From NCBI RefSeq assembly GCF_000614025.1, contig NZ_BAKF01000015.1, positions 1-59,497 on the forward strand: 59,497 nucleotides of DNA. The letters run 5' to 3'. Position 1 is the first letter of the stretch; the number at the start of each line of letters is the position of its first letter. This document shows, piece by piece, positions 24,934 to 34,378 of the stretch. The position numbers were made by a program, and so were the translations under genes. Source of the stretch: Prevotella aurantiaca JCM 15754 (lineage in GTDB: Bacteria; Bacteroidota; Bacteroidia; Bacteroidales; Bacteroidaceae). The notes beneath the pieces were generated by a model. It was not told where the DNA came from. It made no database searches and saw nothing but the letters and a program-made list of their open reading frames with translations.

Positions 24934-26004
24934 TTAAAATTCTTCGTTTGTATTTCTTTCGATCTCACCTTGTGGTACGTTTCCTTCAAGATTATCATTT
25001 TGCAAGACGGCTTCGTTTCTTGAATTATTATTGTTTCTGTTCCAACGTTCGTTTCCATTACGTTGTTGTCTACGCTCTGGCATTTGCTTAAACATCTTGC
25101 CTGTATCAACAAGGTATCTTGCAATCGCGTCAAGCATTCCATTGATATAACCGCCACTACGTGGAGTACTATAAAGTTTTGCAAGTTCTACATATTCGTT
25201 GATAGAAACCGAAATAGGAATATTTGGGAAGGTTAGCAACTCGGCAATAGCTATTTGCATTATAACAACATCCATGTAAGCCAAGCGAGAGAAATCCCAG
25301 TTTCTACTTGTTTCGCTCATATATCGCTGATAAGTATCGGCATTCAATATGGTCGAACGGAACAGTTTTATTGCGAACTCACGATCTTCATCATCTTTGA
25401 ACTCAGGTAACAATTCCTGCCCAGCTTTATTCGTAGGATCAAAACGCTTGATAGTTTTAATCACAAACGTATCAACAATTTCTTTGTCATCGTTCCAATA
25501 CAAGCTCTTTTCTTCAAGAATAGCATCTAATTCTTCGTTTTCTTGGATAAGTGTACGATAAATTTTTCGCCACATTTCGCGATCTGCATCGTAAGAATCA
25601 TCATCGCTTGCCATATACTCTTGGTATATCACACTCTCTTCTATTTGATCACAGAGTTTTCTTACAGCCTCCATATCATCTTCCCAACGATATTGTTGCC
25701 CTTCAAGAAATAAGTTTAACTGCTTATTTTCCTCAAGTTGTACAGCAAACTTATTATAAGCAAAGCGGTCAGAAGGCATGTCAGTACCTTCGCGTTTCGC
25801 TCTATTGGTTAATATTTCTACGCGGCGGCGCTCCTCCTGCGTGATAGAAACAATGAGAGACAAAAGGTAGTTGTAAAGCCCGTACGCTTTTGACAAACTG
25901 AAAAGAAGTTCTTTTTCAGCCTTATCAATATTACGTTCTCCGTTTTGATAGTAAGCGTAGGTTAACTGGACGACCTTTATTCTTATTAAATCTCTATTTA
26001 TCAT
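24934..26004 (-). CDS. nusB: Transcription antitermination factor NusB (long Bacteroidetes form)
   Basis: 356 aa from ATG 26004, much longer than the 139-aa E. coli protein, as usual in Bacteroidetes. The classical NusB fold is in the C-terminal half (DTYQRYMSETSRNWDFSRLAYMDVVIMQIAIAELL ... NEYVELAKLYSTPRSGGYINGMLDAI). The extra N-terminal half is helical, and a Asn/Arg-rich tail follows. NusB with NusE binds boxA RNA and promotes rRNA antitermination. The open frame continues to 26124 but crosses the -7 box (26049-26056), so 26004 was chosen. First gene of the five-gene unit. Confidence 0.93.
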   Translation of the reverse strand: MINRDLIRIKVVQLTYAYYQNGERNIDKAEKELLFSLSKAYGLYNYLLSLIVSITQEERRRVEILTNRAKREGTDMPSDRFAYNKFAVQLEENKQLNLFLEGQQYRWEDDMEAVRKLCDQIEESVIYQEYMASDDDSYDADREMWRKIYRTLIQENEELDAILEEKSLYWNDDKEIVDTFVIKTIKRFDPTNKAGQELLPEFKDDEDREFAIKLFRSTILNADTYQRYMSETSRNWDFSRLAYMDVVIMQIAIAELLTFPNIPISVSINEYVELAKLYSTPRSGGYINGMLDAIARYLVDTGKMFKQMPERRQQRNGNERWNRNNNNSRNEAVLQNDNLEGNVPQGEIERNTNEEF

Positions 26005-26048
26005 TGCCGTATAAAAAGTTGTGTTTTGTGTGAATCTATTACGTTCTG

Positions 26049-26056
26049 CAAATGTA
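26049..26056 (-). promoter_or_regulatory. -7 box for the nusB operon
   Basis: TACATTTG on the minus strand, 44 bp before the nusB ATG; a CTTG-like element about 20 bp further upstream is a weak -33 candidate. Confidence 0.55.
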
Positions 26057-26115
26057 GAAAAAATACTTGTTCCTTGCAAGAGAATAGCATTATTTTCTTG
26101 TTTTTTCTCATTATA

Positions 26116-26147
26116 TTTGCTCATTCCAGTAAAAAGGCGTAACTTTG
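26116..26147 (+). promoter_or_regulatory. Full promoter for the rplY-to-mscS gene series
   Basis: TTTG at 26116-26119 (-33) and TAACTTTG at 26140-26147 (-7), spaced 20 bp. Start of transcription near 26154 leaves a leader of about 110 nt before rplY. Confidence 0.75.
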
Positions 26148-26265
26148 CACAGCTTTTTGCAAATTGAGAACAGCAAACAGATAGGTCATCAACCTCTCAT
26201 AGATGCAGTATCAGTGTGTGATGGCGAATTAAATAAATATTAATTTAGAGTAACACAAACAAAAA

Positions 26266-26883
26266 ATGAAACAGATTCTTATTTCAGGTAAGAAGCGAGA
26301 GAACACAGGCAAAAAGGCCTCTAAGGAACTCCGCAAAGAAGGATTAATTCCATGTAACCTCTATGGTGAAGTTAAAGCAGACGGAAAGCCAGTAGCTTTC
26401 TCTTTCACAGCTCCTATGTCAGAGCTTCGCAAGTTAATTTACACTCCACACATTTATCTTGTTGAGTTGAATATCGATGGTGTAAACCACGCAGCTATTA
26501 TGAAAGAAATTCAGTTCCACCCAACAACTGACGCTGTTCTCCATATTGACTTCTATGAAGTAAACGAAACTAAGCCTATCGTAATGGGTGTTCCTGTTAA
26601 GCACGTAGGTCTTGCACAGGGTGTTCGCGATGGTGGTCGTATGAATAAATCAATCCGTAAGATAAACGTTAGAGCACCTTACGCTCAAATTCCAGAAACT
26701 CTTGACATCGACGTTACAAAACTTCGTATTGGAAAGAGCATCAAGGTTGGCGATTTGAACTTTGAAGGTCTTGAACTCGTAACATCAAAGGATGTTGTTG
26801 TTTGCTCTATCAAGAATACTCGTAACGCTGTTGCTTCTGCAGTAAGCGATGACGAAGAAAACGAAGATAGCGCAGCTGAATAA
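26266..26883 (+). CDS. rplY: 50S ribosomal protein L25, CTC/TL5 long form
   Basis: 205 aa. The N-terminal L25 domain (to about 95) has KRENTGKKASKELRKEGLIPCNLYG and HIDFYEV; the TL5-type C-terminal beta domain runs to about 185, with an acidic tail (SDDEENEDSAAE). It binds 5S rRNA in the large subunit. It leads a same-strand series continuing with pth, hslR and purN. Confidence 0.96.
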   Translation: MKQILISGKKRENTGKKASKELRKEGLIPCNLYGEVKADGKPVAFSFTAPMSELRKLIYTPHIYLVELNIDGVNHAAIMKEIQFHPTTDAVLHIDFYEVNETKPIVMGVPVKHVGLAQGVRDGGRMNKSIRKINVRAPYAQIPETLDIDVTKLRIGKSIKVGDLNFEGLELVTSKDVVVCSIKNTRNAVASAVSDDEENEDSAAE

Positions 26884-26974
26884 GCTTGTAGATAGTCTGA
26901 ACGACTATAAAAAAAGAAACTATTCGAAACAGAATAAAAAATATTTCTAAGACGGATAAAAACAGACAGTAATA

Positions 26975-27547
26975 TTGGACAAATATCTAATATGTGGTTT
27001 GGGAAACCCCGGGCGTGAGTACGAGGGAACTCGCCACAACACAGGATTTATGGTATTGGACGCCTTTGCTAAGGCGTCCAATATTGTTTTTGAGGATAAA
27101 CGTTATGGTTTTGTAGCAGAAACCACTCTTAAAGGAAGAAAAATTATATTGCTTAAACCTACTACGTTTATGAATTTATCGGGCAATGCTGTACGCTATT
27201 GGCTCAACATCGAGAAAATAGATGAAAGTCGTTTGCTTGTTATTTCCGACGAATTAGCGTTGCCATTGGGTGCTTTCCGTTTAAAAGCAAATGGTTCCAA
27301 TGGTGGACATAATGGTTTGGGACATATTCAACAGCTTATAGGACAAAACTATGCACGCCTTCGTATGGGTATTGGAAACGATTATCCAAAGGGTGGACAG
27401 GTTGATTGGGTATTGGGAAAATATACTGAAGACGATACGAAAGTTCTACAACCGAGTATCGACCTTGCTGTGGACATCATTAAAAGTTTCGCACTTGCTG
27501 GTATCAATATTACAATGAACCAATACAACAAGTTAGGAAAGAAATAA
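26975..27547 (+). CDS. pth: Peptidyl-tRNA hydrolase
   Basis: 190 aa. CGLGNPGREYEGTRHNTGFMVLD near the N-terminus holds the active-site Asn and catalytic His; TTFMNLSGNAV, SDELALPLG and NGGHNGLGHI match the substrate-binding loops. It frees stalled peptidyl-tRNAs. The start is TTG at 26975, since no ATG or GTG in frame fits MDKYLICGLGNPG. Its stop overlaps the next gene's ATG by one base. Confidence 0.95.
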   Translation: MDKYLICGLGNPGREYEGTRHNTGFMVLDAFAKASNIVFEDKRYGFVAETTLKGRKIILLKPTTFMNLSGNAVRYWLNIEKIDESRLLVISDELALPLGAFRLKANGSNGGHNGLGHIQQLIGQNYARLRMGIGNDYPKGGQVDWVLGKYTEDDTKVLQPSIDLAVDIIKSFALAGINITMNQYNKLGKK

Positions 27548-27963
27548 TGGCAGATATAGCAAGAATAGATAAATGGCTTTGGGCAGCACGCATATTCAAA
27601 ACAAGGAGTATTGCTGCTGATGCTTGCAAAAATGGTCGTATTACAATTAAAGGTGTCAACGTAAAGCCTTCTCACACTATAAAGGTTGGCGAAATAATAA
27701 GCGTAAAGAAGCCTCCTATTACCTATTCTTTCGAAGTTTTGCAAACTATAGAGAAGCGTGTGGGTGCAAAACTGATACCCGAAGTCTATAAAAACGTTAC
27801 TGATGCGAAGCAATACGAGTTATTAGAAATGAGTAGAATCAGCGGTTTCGTAGACCGAGCACGTGGTACAGGTCGTCCAACAAAGAAAGACCGTCGCCAA
27901 CTTGATTCTTTTGTAGACCCAACACTCTTTGGCTTCGATGACTTTAACGATGAGGAAGACTAA
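27547..27963 (+). CDS. hslR: RNA-binding S4-domain protein (HslR / Hsp15-like)
   Basis: 138 aa. The S4 domain occupies about residues 5-65 ([31 protein letters not shown]-like). The rest contains [15 protein letters not shown], as in Hsp15. Hsp15 rescues 50S subunits carrying nascent-chain tRNA, which fits its position 1 bp overlapping pth, also a peptidyl-tRNA rescue factor. Confidence 0.9.
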   Translation: [138 protein letters not shown]

Positions 27964-27980
27964 ATAAACACAATATTAAT

Positions 27981-28562
27981 ATGGTGAATATAGCAATTTT
28001 CGTTTCAGGCAGCGGTAGTAACTGCGAGAATATTATACGTTATTTCGAAACCAACGAGCAAGTAAATATTGCTTTAGTTATAAGTAATCGTGTCGATGCG
28101 TATGCGCTTAAAAGAGCAAAGAACTTGAATGTACCTTCGTTAGTATTACCGAAAGTCGAATTCAACAACAAAGAAAAAGTTTTAAAACTTATGGCTGACT
28201 ACCACATTGACTTTGTTGTACTTGCCGGTTTCCTACTTATGATACCCAATTGGTTCATTACTGCTTACCAATATCGTATGATAAACCTCCACCCTGCCCT
28301 ACTTCCAAAGTTTGGCGGTATTGGTATGTATGGACATCATGTACATGAAGCCGTGCGTAATGCCAATGAAACAGAAACAGGAATGACTATTCATTGGGTA
28401 AGCAATATTTGCGATGGTGGCAAAATAATTGAACAATTCCGTACTCCCATTACACCAGAAGATACACCAGAAGATATTGCCGCTAAGGAGCATATATTGG
28501 AAATGGAACATTTCCCACAAGTTATTGAAATGGTGCTAAAGGAAGAAGGATTAATAAAATAG
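27981..28562 (+). CDS. purN: Phosphoribosylglycinamide formyltransferase 1
   Basis: 193 aa. The N-terminal VSGSGSNCENII binds the phosphoribosyl group. The catalytic His is in NLHPALLPKFGG and the Asp in HWVSNICDGGKII, matching GAR transformylase. It transfers formyl from 10-formyl-THF to GAR in purine synthesis. 17 bp after hslR in the same series. Confidence 0.95.
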   Translation: MVNIAIFVSGSGSNCENIIRYFETNEQVNIALVISNRVDAYALKRAKNLNVPSLVLPKVEFNNKEKVLKLMADYHIDFVVLAGFLLMIPNWFITAYQYRMINLHPALLPKFGGIGMYGHHVHEAVRNANETETGMTIHWVSNICDGGKIIEQFRTPITPEDTPEDIAAKEHILEMEHFPQVIEMVLKEEGLIK

Positions 28563-28585
28563 CAACTAATGCTTTTATTAAAGTA

Positions 28586-28972
28586 ATGAACAGAACTTTC
28601 AATCATCGTATCATGATATTAGAAGGGTGTGCCATTGTGCTTTTCATAATGAGTACACTTTATGGTTTTTGGCACAGAGACAATGTAGCTTTGGTAGTAC
28701 TTGGCACATTATTTTTAATACTTTCAACCATTGCTTTAGATCGTGCGTTGCATTCAAGTTACACCATTGCTGATGGAAAACTCATTCTTAAGCAAGGCAG
28801 AATAGCAAAATCAAAATGTATTGATATAGCAGAAATTGCTAGTACACGAGAACTTCCATTAGCCTTTCATCTTGGCAGCTATGTGCTGATAGAACTTAAA
28901 AATGGTAAGGTGCTAAGTATTCAGCCCGATAACAGTAAAGCTTTCATTGCTACAATTCAGAAATTATTATGA
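28586..28972 (+). CDS. Small membrane protein with PH-like domain
   Basis: 128 aa. Two membrane helices lie at about residues 9-28 (MILEGCAIVLFIMSTLYGFW) and 33-52 (LVVLGTLFLILSTIALD). They are followed by a short beta-rich part (YTIADGKLILKQGRIAKSKCIDIAEI ... SIQPDN) typical of bacterial PH-like (bPH) domains. Function unknown. It overlaps the dacB start by 4 bp (ATGA), so it is translationally coupled to it. Confidence 0.7.
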   Translation: MNRTFNHRIMILEGCAIVLFIMSTLYGFWHRDNVALVVLGTLFLILSTIALDRALHSSYTIADGKLILKQGRIAKSKCIDIAEIASTRELPLAFHLGSYVLIELKNGKVLSIQPDNSKAFIATIQKLL

Positions 28973-30285
28973 AACTACGACATTTACAACTCCTAATATT
29001 TACTGCGTTATTGGCTTTCCCTGTTCACGCACAAGTAACTTTAGATAGTGCAGAAGTAGCACGTATACTTCATGGAAAGCCACTAAAAGAAGCTACTACA
29101 GAAGAAGAACGACCTGTCGAAAATGATGAAGAAGGTGAAGCAGTAATTCTTCCTTTCCAGAATGATAACAGCTTATCGTGGCAAGAGAATATCAAAGCAC
29201 GTTTAGATGGTATTCTTAAAAGTGACATTACATCCACTATGCAGATAGGTATTATGGTTTGGGACTTATCTGATGACAAGCAAATTTATAATTTCAACGA
29301 GCGAACACATCTACGCCCCGCTTCAACGATGAAGTGTGTAACAGCTATAACAGCACTCAATCGATTGGGTAGCAATTATAACTATCGCACAAGCATTTAT
29401 TATACAGGAATCATTGACGATTCTACAAAGGTGTTGAATGGAGATATCTATTGCGTCGGTGGTATGGATCCTATGATTTCTAACAGCGATATTTCATCAA
29501 TAGCACAAGCTATTAAAGATTTAGGTATTAGTAAAATAAACGGAAGTATCTATGCTGATGTTTCGTTTAAAGATAAAGATGAATTTGGAGATGGTTGGTG
29601 TTGGGACGACAAGAATCCAAAATTGCTTTCACTTTTATTTGGAAAGGGAGACAACTTCATTGGTACACTACTTCGCCGACTACGTGAACAAGGCATCGAA
29701 CCTAATGGAATTACTGGCGAACGTTCACTTCCCACTAACGCAACTCTCATTTCAACACGAATTCACAGTATTGGTGAAGTAATGCACGATATGATGAAGA
29801 AAAGCGATAACCTTTATGCTGAATCAATGTTCTATCAGTTAGCTGCTGCGAATGGAAACAAATGGAGTTCTGCAAAACATGCACGCAACGAAGTGAACTC
29901 ACTAATACGACAACTTGGTTTATCACCCTCCAATTATAATATTGCTGATGGTTCAGGGCTTTCACTCTACAATTATGTCAGCGCTGAACTTGAGGTGCAA
30001 CTGCTCCGTTATGCTTATGGGAAATCGGATATTTACAACACGCTTTTGGGTACCCTTCCTATTGCAGGAGTAGATGGTACACTAAGAAAACGTATGCGTA
30101 ATACCCCAGCCGAAGGAAATGTACGCGCAAAAACAGGAACATTATTTGGAGTAAGTTCTCTTGCTGGCTATCTTACAGCGTCGAATGGGCACCGACTTTG
30201 CTTCGCTATTATTGTAAATGGTGGAATGACCCAAGGTCCAATGAGAAGTCTTCAAAATAAAATATGTGTGGCATTGAGCCAATAA
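28969..30285 (+). CDS. dacB: D-Ala-D-Ala carboxypeptidase/endopeptidase, PBP4 family (S13)
   Basis: 438 aa with a signal peptide (about residues 1-21, ending VHAQ). All three penicillin-binding motifs are present: SxxK as RPASTMKC (near residue 117), SxN as KKSDNLYAE (near 278) and KTG as RAKTGTLFG (near 388). It trims peptidoglycan crosslinks in the periplasm. It follows the PH-like gene in the rplY series. Confidence 0.93.
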   Translation: MKLRHLQLLIFTALLAFPVHAQVTLDSAEVARILHGKPLKEATTEEERPVENDEEGEAVILPFQNDNSLSWQENIKARLDGILKSDITSTMQIGIMVWDLSDDKQIYNFNERTHLRPASTMKCVTAITALNRLGSNYNYRTSIYYTGIIDDSTKVLNGDIYCVGGMDPMISNSDISSIAQAIKDLGISKINGSIYADVSFKDKDEFGDGWCWDDKNPKLLSLLFGKGDNFIGTLLRRLREQGIEPNGITGERSLPTNATLISTRIHSIGEVMHDMMKKSDNLYAESMFYQLAAANGNKWSSAKHARNEVNSLIRQLGLSPSNYNIADGSGLSLYNYVSAELEVQLLRYAYGKSDIYNTLLGTLPIAGVDGTLRKRMRNTPAEGNVRAKTGTLFGVSSLAGYLTASNGHRLCFAIIVNGGMTQGPMRSLQNKICVALSQ

Positions 30286-30312
30286 ATTAATTCAAACAAA
30301 CAAGAAAAAAAT

Positions 30313-31484
30313 ATGGAAATTATTATCAATTTTATCGATAACCTTCTTCGTTCAATAGGAATCGAAGGCTCAAGCATTTTCGTTGTGCGTCATGCACTGA
30401 TGGTAATTATAACCTTCCTTATATCAGGGCTTTCTGGCTTTATTTGCAGAAAGACTTTAGTTCCTTTGGTTATTAGACTGACTTCAAAAACAAGCATCGA
30501 ATGGGACGAAATCCTCTTCGATCGTGCCGTATTATATACAGCTTGCAATATTGTTCCAGCCGTTGTTTTATGGGGATTTCTTCCAAAAGTGTTCTTCCAA
30601 TATCCCTTTGTAGAAGGTATTTTGCTACGTCTTACAGCTGTATATATTGTCATTAATTCCACACGACTTGTTCTGCAAATCGCAGATCGTCTTCGTTTTC
30701 TTCGCAAAGAAGAAGGAAGTTCAAGCAGTCAATATATTCGTTCGTTCCTTGGTGTACTGAAAATTATTTTTATCTTCATCGCAGTCATTATCGTGATAAG
30801 TATACTTTTCAAGAAAAACCCCATGAGTTTGTTTGCAGGATTAGGTGCGACATCGGCAATTTTGATGTTGGTATTCAAAGATACTATAGAAGGATTGGTA
30901 GCAGGTATACGCCTTACAAGCAATGAAATGGTACACTTAGGTGACTGGATTACCGTTCCTGGTACACCTGTTGATGGAAATGTAGTGGACATTTCACTAA
31001 CAACTGTAAAGGTACAACAATTCGACAAGACGTATACTACCATATCGCCACTTACTTTAGTTAATGGTACATTCAAGAACTGGAAAGGAATGCAAGAAAG
31101 CGGCATGCGCCAAGTAGTAAAAAAGATATATTTCGACGTGCGTAGTATCCGACTTCTTACCGATGAAACAAGACAAAACCTAACTAACAAAAAAATGGTT
31201 TCGCAAAAAGATATGGAAGGCGAAGTGGTGAATATCGGACTTTTCCGCCATTATATAGAAACCTACCTAAGGAAACGTGAAGATGTAAATAAGTCGGCAA
31301 CGCTTTTAGTCCATCAGTTGGAGCTACGCAAAATGGACTTCCAATAGAAATTATTTTCTTCCTAAACACAACAAACGGCATAGAGTTCGAAAATAAAATA
31401 TCCGATATTCTTGAACATGTTTATGCATATGTAAACGAATTCGGATTACAGATATACGAGGGATTATCTGTCGCTAACAAATAA
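30313..31484 (+). pseudogene. MscS-family mechanosensitive channel (YbdG-like), frameshifted near the end
   Basis: Four hydrophobic helices (about 15-190) include the pore-lining helix with AGLGATSAILMLVFKDTIEGLVAGI, followed by a beta domain (GDWITVPGTPVDGNVVDISLTTVKVQQFD). The frame stops early at 31347 after HQLELRKMDFQ. The next frame continues ATQNGLPIEIIFFLNTT ... and ends ...LSVANK at 31484, a good match for the expected C-terminal cytosolic part. Restoring one A in GGAGCTACG near 31320 joins them into about 390 aa. It protects against hypo-osmotic shock. Without the repair the C-terminal cytosolic end is lost. Confidence 0.85.
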
Positions 31485-31493
31485 GAAAATAAT

Positions 31494-31527
31494 AAGAGCA
31501 ACAAAAACATTTGTTTTGTTGCTCTTG
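31494..31527. terminator. Bidirectional terminator between mscS and lipoprotein copy 1
   Basis: AAGAGCAACAAAA and TTTTGTTGCTCTT form the stem. It is less similar to the two terminators of the sister lipoprotein units, but occupies the same place. Confidence 0.8.
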
Positions 31528-31551
31528 TTTATTTCATCTATATTGGTTTCC

Positions 31552-32400
31552 TTACCAAACTATTTTTTTATCTTCTTTCTTTCCTCCTTCATACTGAATT
31601 ACAACCCTAGATGGGAAGCCATTGCCACTAATCGTCCAATCAAAAGTAGTTGTATTTTCGTTGATATCTACATTATATATTGGAAGATGCTTGCTGGCTT
31701 TTCCTAAGACTCCGGCATAATATGCCCAATCTAAATCGTCTAAGCCTAAGTTTATACCTTCATAATAAGCCGTTAAGCAACCTTTATTGTAGATAGGAGA
31801 AGTTACTTTTTCCGAAGTATAGAATATCTTGTAATGCTTTATCTCTTTGCCTTCTTTTTGCGACATGGTTGATGTTTCTACTGCATTTCCATCTTTATAA
31901 ATTATGGTAAATGTAATTTTGTTTCCACCTTCAGATTGTAGAGCTGTAGTTAGTTGTCCATCAGAGTTATATTCGAAGTTCCATACTTTTGTTTTAGAAG
32001 TATTATTCTTTTTGTGCTCTACTTCGTCGCAACGCTTTACAAATCCGTTTTGATTTAAGAATAGCTTATATTGTGTTTGGTCGCCATCATCGTTTACTGT
32101 CATCACCATATTAGGCTTACCTTTACTGTCTAAGGCATTATTTTCGTAAACGAATGATATATCTTCTTTTTCTTCTTTGCTCGAAATGAAGACTACCTGA
32201 CCTTTTGAATTCTTCTTAATTTCATAACTACCGATTGATTTAGGCCCTCCATTAACGAAGACATTTGCTGGTGTTATGACAACTTTACCCTTTTCATCGT
32301 CCACTGTAGGACCATCGTTCTTCTCACTACACGCTGTCATTGTAAATGCAGCACTCAATGCTATTGCAAAGAGCCACACATAATTAGATAGTTTTCTCAT
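31552..32400 (-). CDS. Lipoprotein, tandem paralogue 1 (DUF4595-like)
   Basis: 282 aa. Type II signal peptide with lipobox TMTAC; Cys24 is lipidated. The mature part has repeated strand-turn units with VMTVNDDGDQTQYKLFLN, NFEYNSDGQL and LPIYNVDINENTTTFDWTISGNGFPS, resembling the DUF4595 (porin-like fold) family of Bacteroidetes; assignment from memory. Paralogues at 32923-33758 and 34379-35209 share these blocks, including GLGKA(S/T)KHLP. Own -7 box (32444-32451) and terminator (31494). No small-lipoprotein partner is seen upstream, unlike the sister units. Confidence 0.75.
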   Translation of the reverse strand: MRKLSNYVWLFAIALSAAFTMTACSEKNDGPTVDDEKGKVVITPANVFVNGGPKSIGSYEIKKNSKGQVVFISSKEEKEDISFVYENNALDSKGKPNMVMTVNDDGDQTQYKLFLNQNGFVKRCDEVEHKKNNTSKTKVWNFEYNSDGQLTTALQSEGGNKITFTIIYKDGNAVETSTMSQKEGKEIKHYKIFYTSEKVTSPIYNKGCLTAYYEGINLGLDDLDWAYYAGVLGKASKHLPIYNVDINENTTTFDWTISGNGFPSRVVIQYEGGKKEDKKIVW

Positions 32401-32443
32401 TATTTTTATATTTGTTATTCAATAGTTTCTGAGCTATTAGCGA

Positions 32444-32451
32444 CAAAGGTA
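32444..32451 (-). promoter_or_regulatory. -7 box for lipoprotein paralogue 1
   Basis: TACCTTTG on the minus strand. The flanking block with CTTCTTTAAAAAGTCTAAAA (plus strand) also occurs upstream of the unit starting at 34162, so the promoter region was duplicated with the genes. Confidence 0.6.
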
Positions 32452-32646
32452 TAGATATTTAACAGAACAACTGAAAAAATCTTCTTTAAAAAGTCTAAAA
32501 CAACCTTTTTATCTCTATAATTTCATCTAGATTATAAGAAGTTTATGCTATTTTATGATATAACTAAAACTTAAAATATTTTTTCTTCATTTCAAACCAC
32601 GCTATTTTATTATTCAATTTGAACAAAATGATATTATGTTCTTAAT

Positions 32647-32734
32647 AAAACGATGGAACTTTTTATGAAAAAAGATAGAACTTTTTATGTAAAATGATGG
32701 AACTTTTTAGATAAAACATATGTACTTTTTATCT
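32647..32734. repeat. Tandem array, 21-23 bp period, four units
   Basis: Units begin at 32647, 32668, 32691 and 32713 and share AAAA-GATGGAACTTTTTAT with variation. It lies in the spacer upstream of lipoprotein paralogue 1. The AACGATG element also appears in the array near 59280. Confidence 0.7.
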
Positions 32735-32856
32735 AAGTTCAAATAAAAGACAATATAAAAAGATATTTCAAGATGGTTAGAAGAAGTGAGATTTCTTTTA
32801 GTCTCTAATTGTTCGAAGAGCGATTACAGCCTTCAATAAACAAAACAATAAACAAT

Positions 32857-32888
32857 AAGGGCAACGAAGCGTTAGTTTCGTTGCCCTT
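32857..32888 (-). terminator. Terminator of lipoprotein unit 2
   Basis: AAGGGCAACGAA pairs with TTTCGTTGCCCTT. The same stem recurs at 34311-34344, showing that the terminator was duplicated with the genes. Confidence 0.85.
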
Positions 32889-32922
32889 GATTCTTTTTTA
32901 TATGTTTCTATATTCTATACCT

Positions 32923-33758
32923 TTACCAAACAAAAAGAATTTGGTCTACATCCTCTTCGTCTTTAATAACGACTTTGGTTGGGAAACCGCCTTTATTGAT
33001 GGTCCAATCGAAGCTTATTTTGTCGTTGTCTTTATCCAAATTATAAATAGGCAGATGCTTGGTAGCCTTTCCTAACATTCCTGCATAGTAGGCATATTCC
33101 AAATCGTCCAACTCTATACCTAAACCTCCACCGAAGAACATAATGCAACCTTTATTCACAATAGGCGAAGTTACCTTAGTAGAAGTATAGAAAATCTGGT
33201 AGCGGTTTGTTTCCTTACCTTCCTTTTGCGATACAGTTGATGATTCTGTAGCGTCGCCATTCTTGTAAGTAAGGGTATATGTTGTTTGGAATCCACTTTC
33301 CGACTGTACCGCCTTAACAAGTCGATTGTCAGAGTTGTATTCCAAATTCCATGTTTTTGACTTAGCAATTTCATTTTTTTCGTACTCATATTCGTCGCAG
33401 TACTTCACATATCCAGCTTCATTTAAGAGTAGCTTATATACAGTTTTGCTGTCATCGTCAGTTACTGTCATCACTACATTAGGCATATCTGTGGTACCTA
33501 AAACATCGCTTTTATATTCGAATGTAACTTTTACTTTCTCTTCTTTGTTTACTATAGAAGATACACGACCTTCGGCATCTAAAGTAAAAACAGAACCAGC
33601 GGCTTCTTTAAGCATACCATTAACAAAAACTTTTGCTGGGTTTACTTTTACTTTATTCTTATCAACTGGTTCGTCTTTGTCCTTACCACATGAAGTAAAT
33701 GTAATAGTAGCAGTTAAGCTATCGCCAAAAGCCACACAAAATTAGATAATTTTTTCAT
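32923..33758 (-). pseudogene. Lipoprotein, tandem paralogue 2 (DUF4595-like), frameshifted in the signal peptide
   Basis: The ATG at 33758 begins MKKLSNFVWLLAIA, matching MRKLSNYVWLFAIA of copy 1, but then hits TAA. The rest of the protein, ending at 32923, is open in another frame: LTATITFTSCGKDKDEP ... to ...VDQILFVW. Restoring one T in the TT of GCTTAACTG (minus strand, near 33715) joins them to give a lipobox TFTSC and about 277 aa. As given, only a GTG at 33735 could start the mature part, and it would lack a signal peptide. It lies 23 bp after the small lipoprotein gene, in one unit with it. Confidence 0.8.
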
Positions 33759-33781
33759 TGTTCTTATATTTTTATTATTAA

Positions 33782-34162
33782 TTAGTTTACACGTTTATAC
33801 ACTATATCGGTACCACACTGATTGAGTGTTTGCTTTTCCTTGTTTAGTTCAAAAGTGTCGGTAAGTTCCATTTTCTCACCATCGAAAACACTTGCTCCGT
33901 GAATGGCAATGGTGCTATCGTTCACCTTTTGCCAACAGTCGTAGGGTAAAGTTGGCATATTGATAGAGGCTGCTACGCCGTTTTCCTTCAGCTCGATGCC
34001 CACTTCTGCTGTAGAATCGGTGGGAACAATGGTTGTCCAGCGTCCCAAAAGGCTAACAGTATCTGCTTTTTCTACATTGCTTTTCTTCGATGCGTTTCCA
34101 CAACTCGTAAAGATTACGGAAGTGGCGAATATGGCAAAACAAAGAAATACATTTCTTTTCAT
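33782..34162 (-). CDS. Small lipoprotein, partner of paralogue 2
   Basis: 126 aa. Type II signal peptide with lipobox IFTSC near residue 21, then SKKSNVEKADTVSLLGRWTTIVP. The mature part looks like a compact lipocalin-like barrel (LLGRWTT, GIELKENGVAASINMPTLPYDCWQK, DTFELNKEKQTL). A decayed copy lies at 35230-35600, so a small plus large lipoprotein pair was duplicated. First gene of its unit, with the -7 box at 34191-34198. Function unknown. Confidence 0.75.
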   Translation of the reverse strand: MKRNVFLCFAIFATSVIFTSCGNASKKSNVEKADTVSLLGRWTTIVPTDSTAEVGIELKENGVAASINMPTLPYDCWQKVNDSTIAIHGASVFDGEKMELTDTFELNKEKQTLNQCGTDIVYKRVN

Positions 34163-34190
34163 ATTCTAATTATTCTAAATAATTCAGCAG

Positions 34191-34198
34191 CAAAGATA
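34191..34198 (-). promoter_or_regulatory. -7 box for lipoprotein unit 2
   Basis: TATCTTTG on the minus strand, 28 bp before the small lipoprotein's ATG. Equivalent boxes precede the other two units. Confidence 0.65.
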
Positions 34199-34310
34199 TA
34201 AATAATTGCCTATACTATTAAACTTTCTTCTTTAAAAAGTCTAAAACTATCTTTCTTATCCTTACATTTTATTTATAAAATAAAGAGATTGTATTTCTTT
34301 TTAACATCGA

Positions 34311-34344
34311 CAAGGGCAACGAAGGTTTAGTTTCGTTGCCCTTG
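34311..34344 (-). terminator. Terminator of lipoprotein unit 3
   Basis: CAAGGGCAACGAA pairs with TTTCGTTGCCCTTG; near-identical to the terminator of unit 2. Confidence 0.85.
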
Positions 34345-34378
34345 ATTCTTTGTTTATATATTCTTATTTTGTGTTTTC

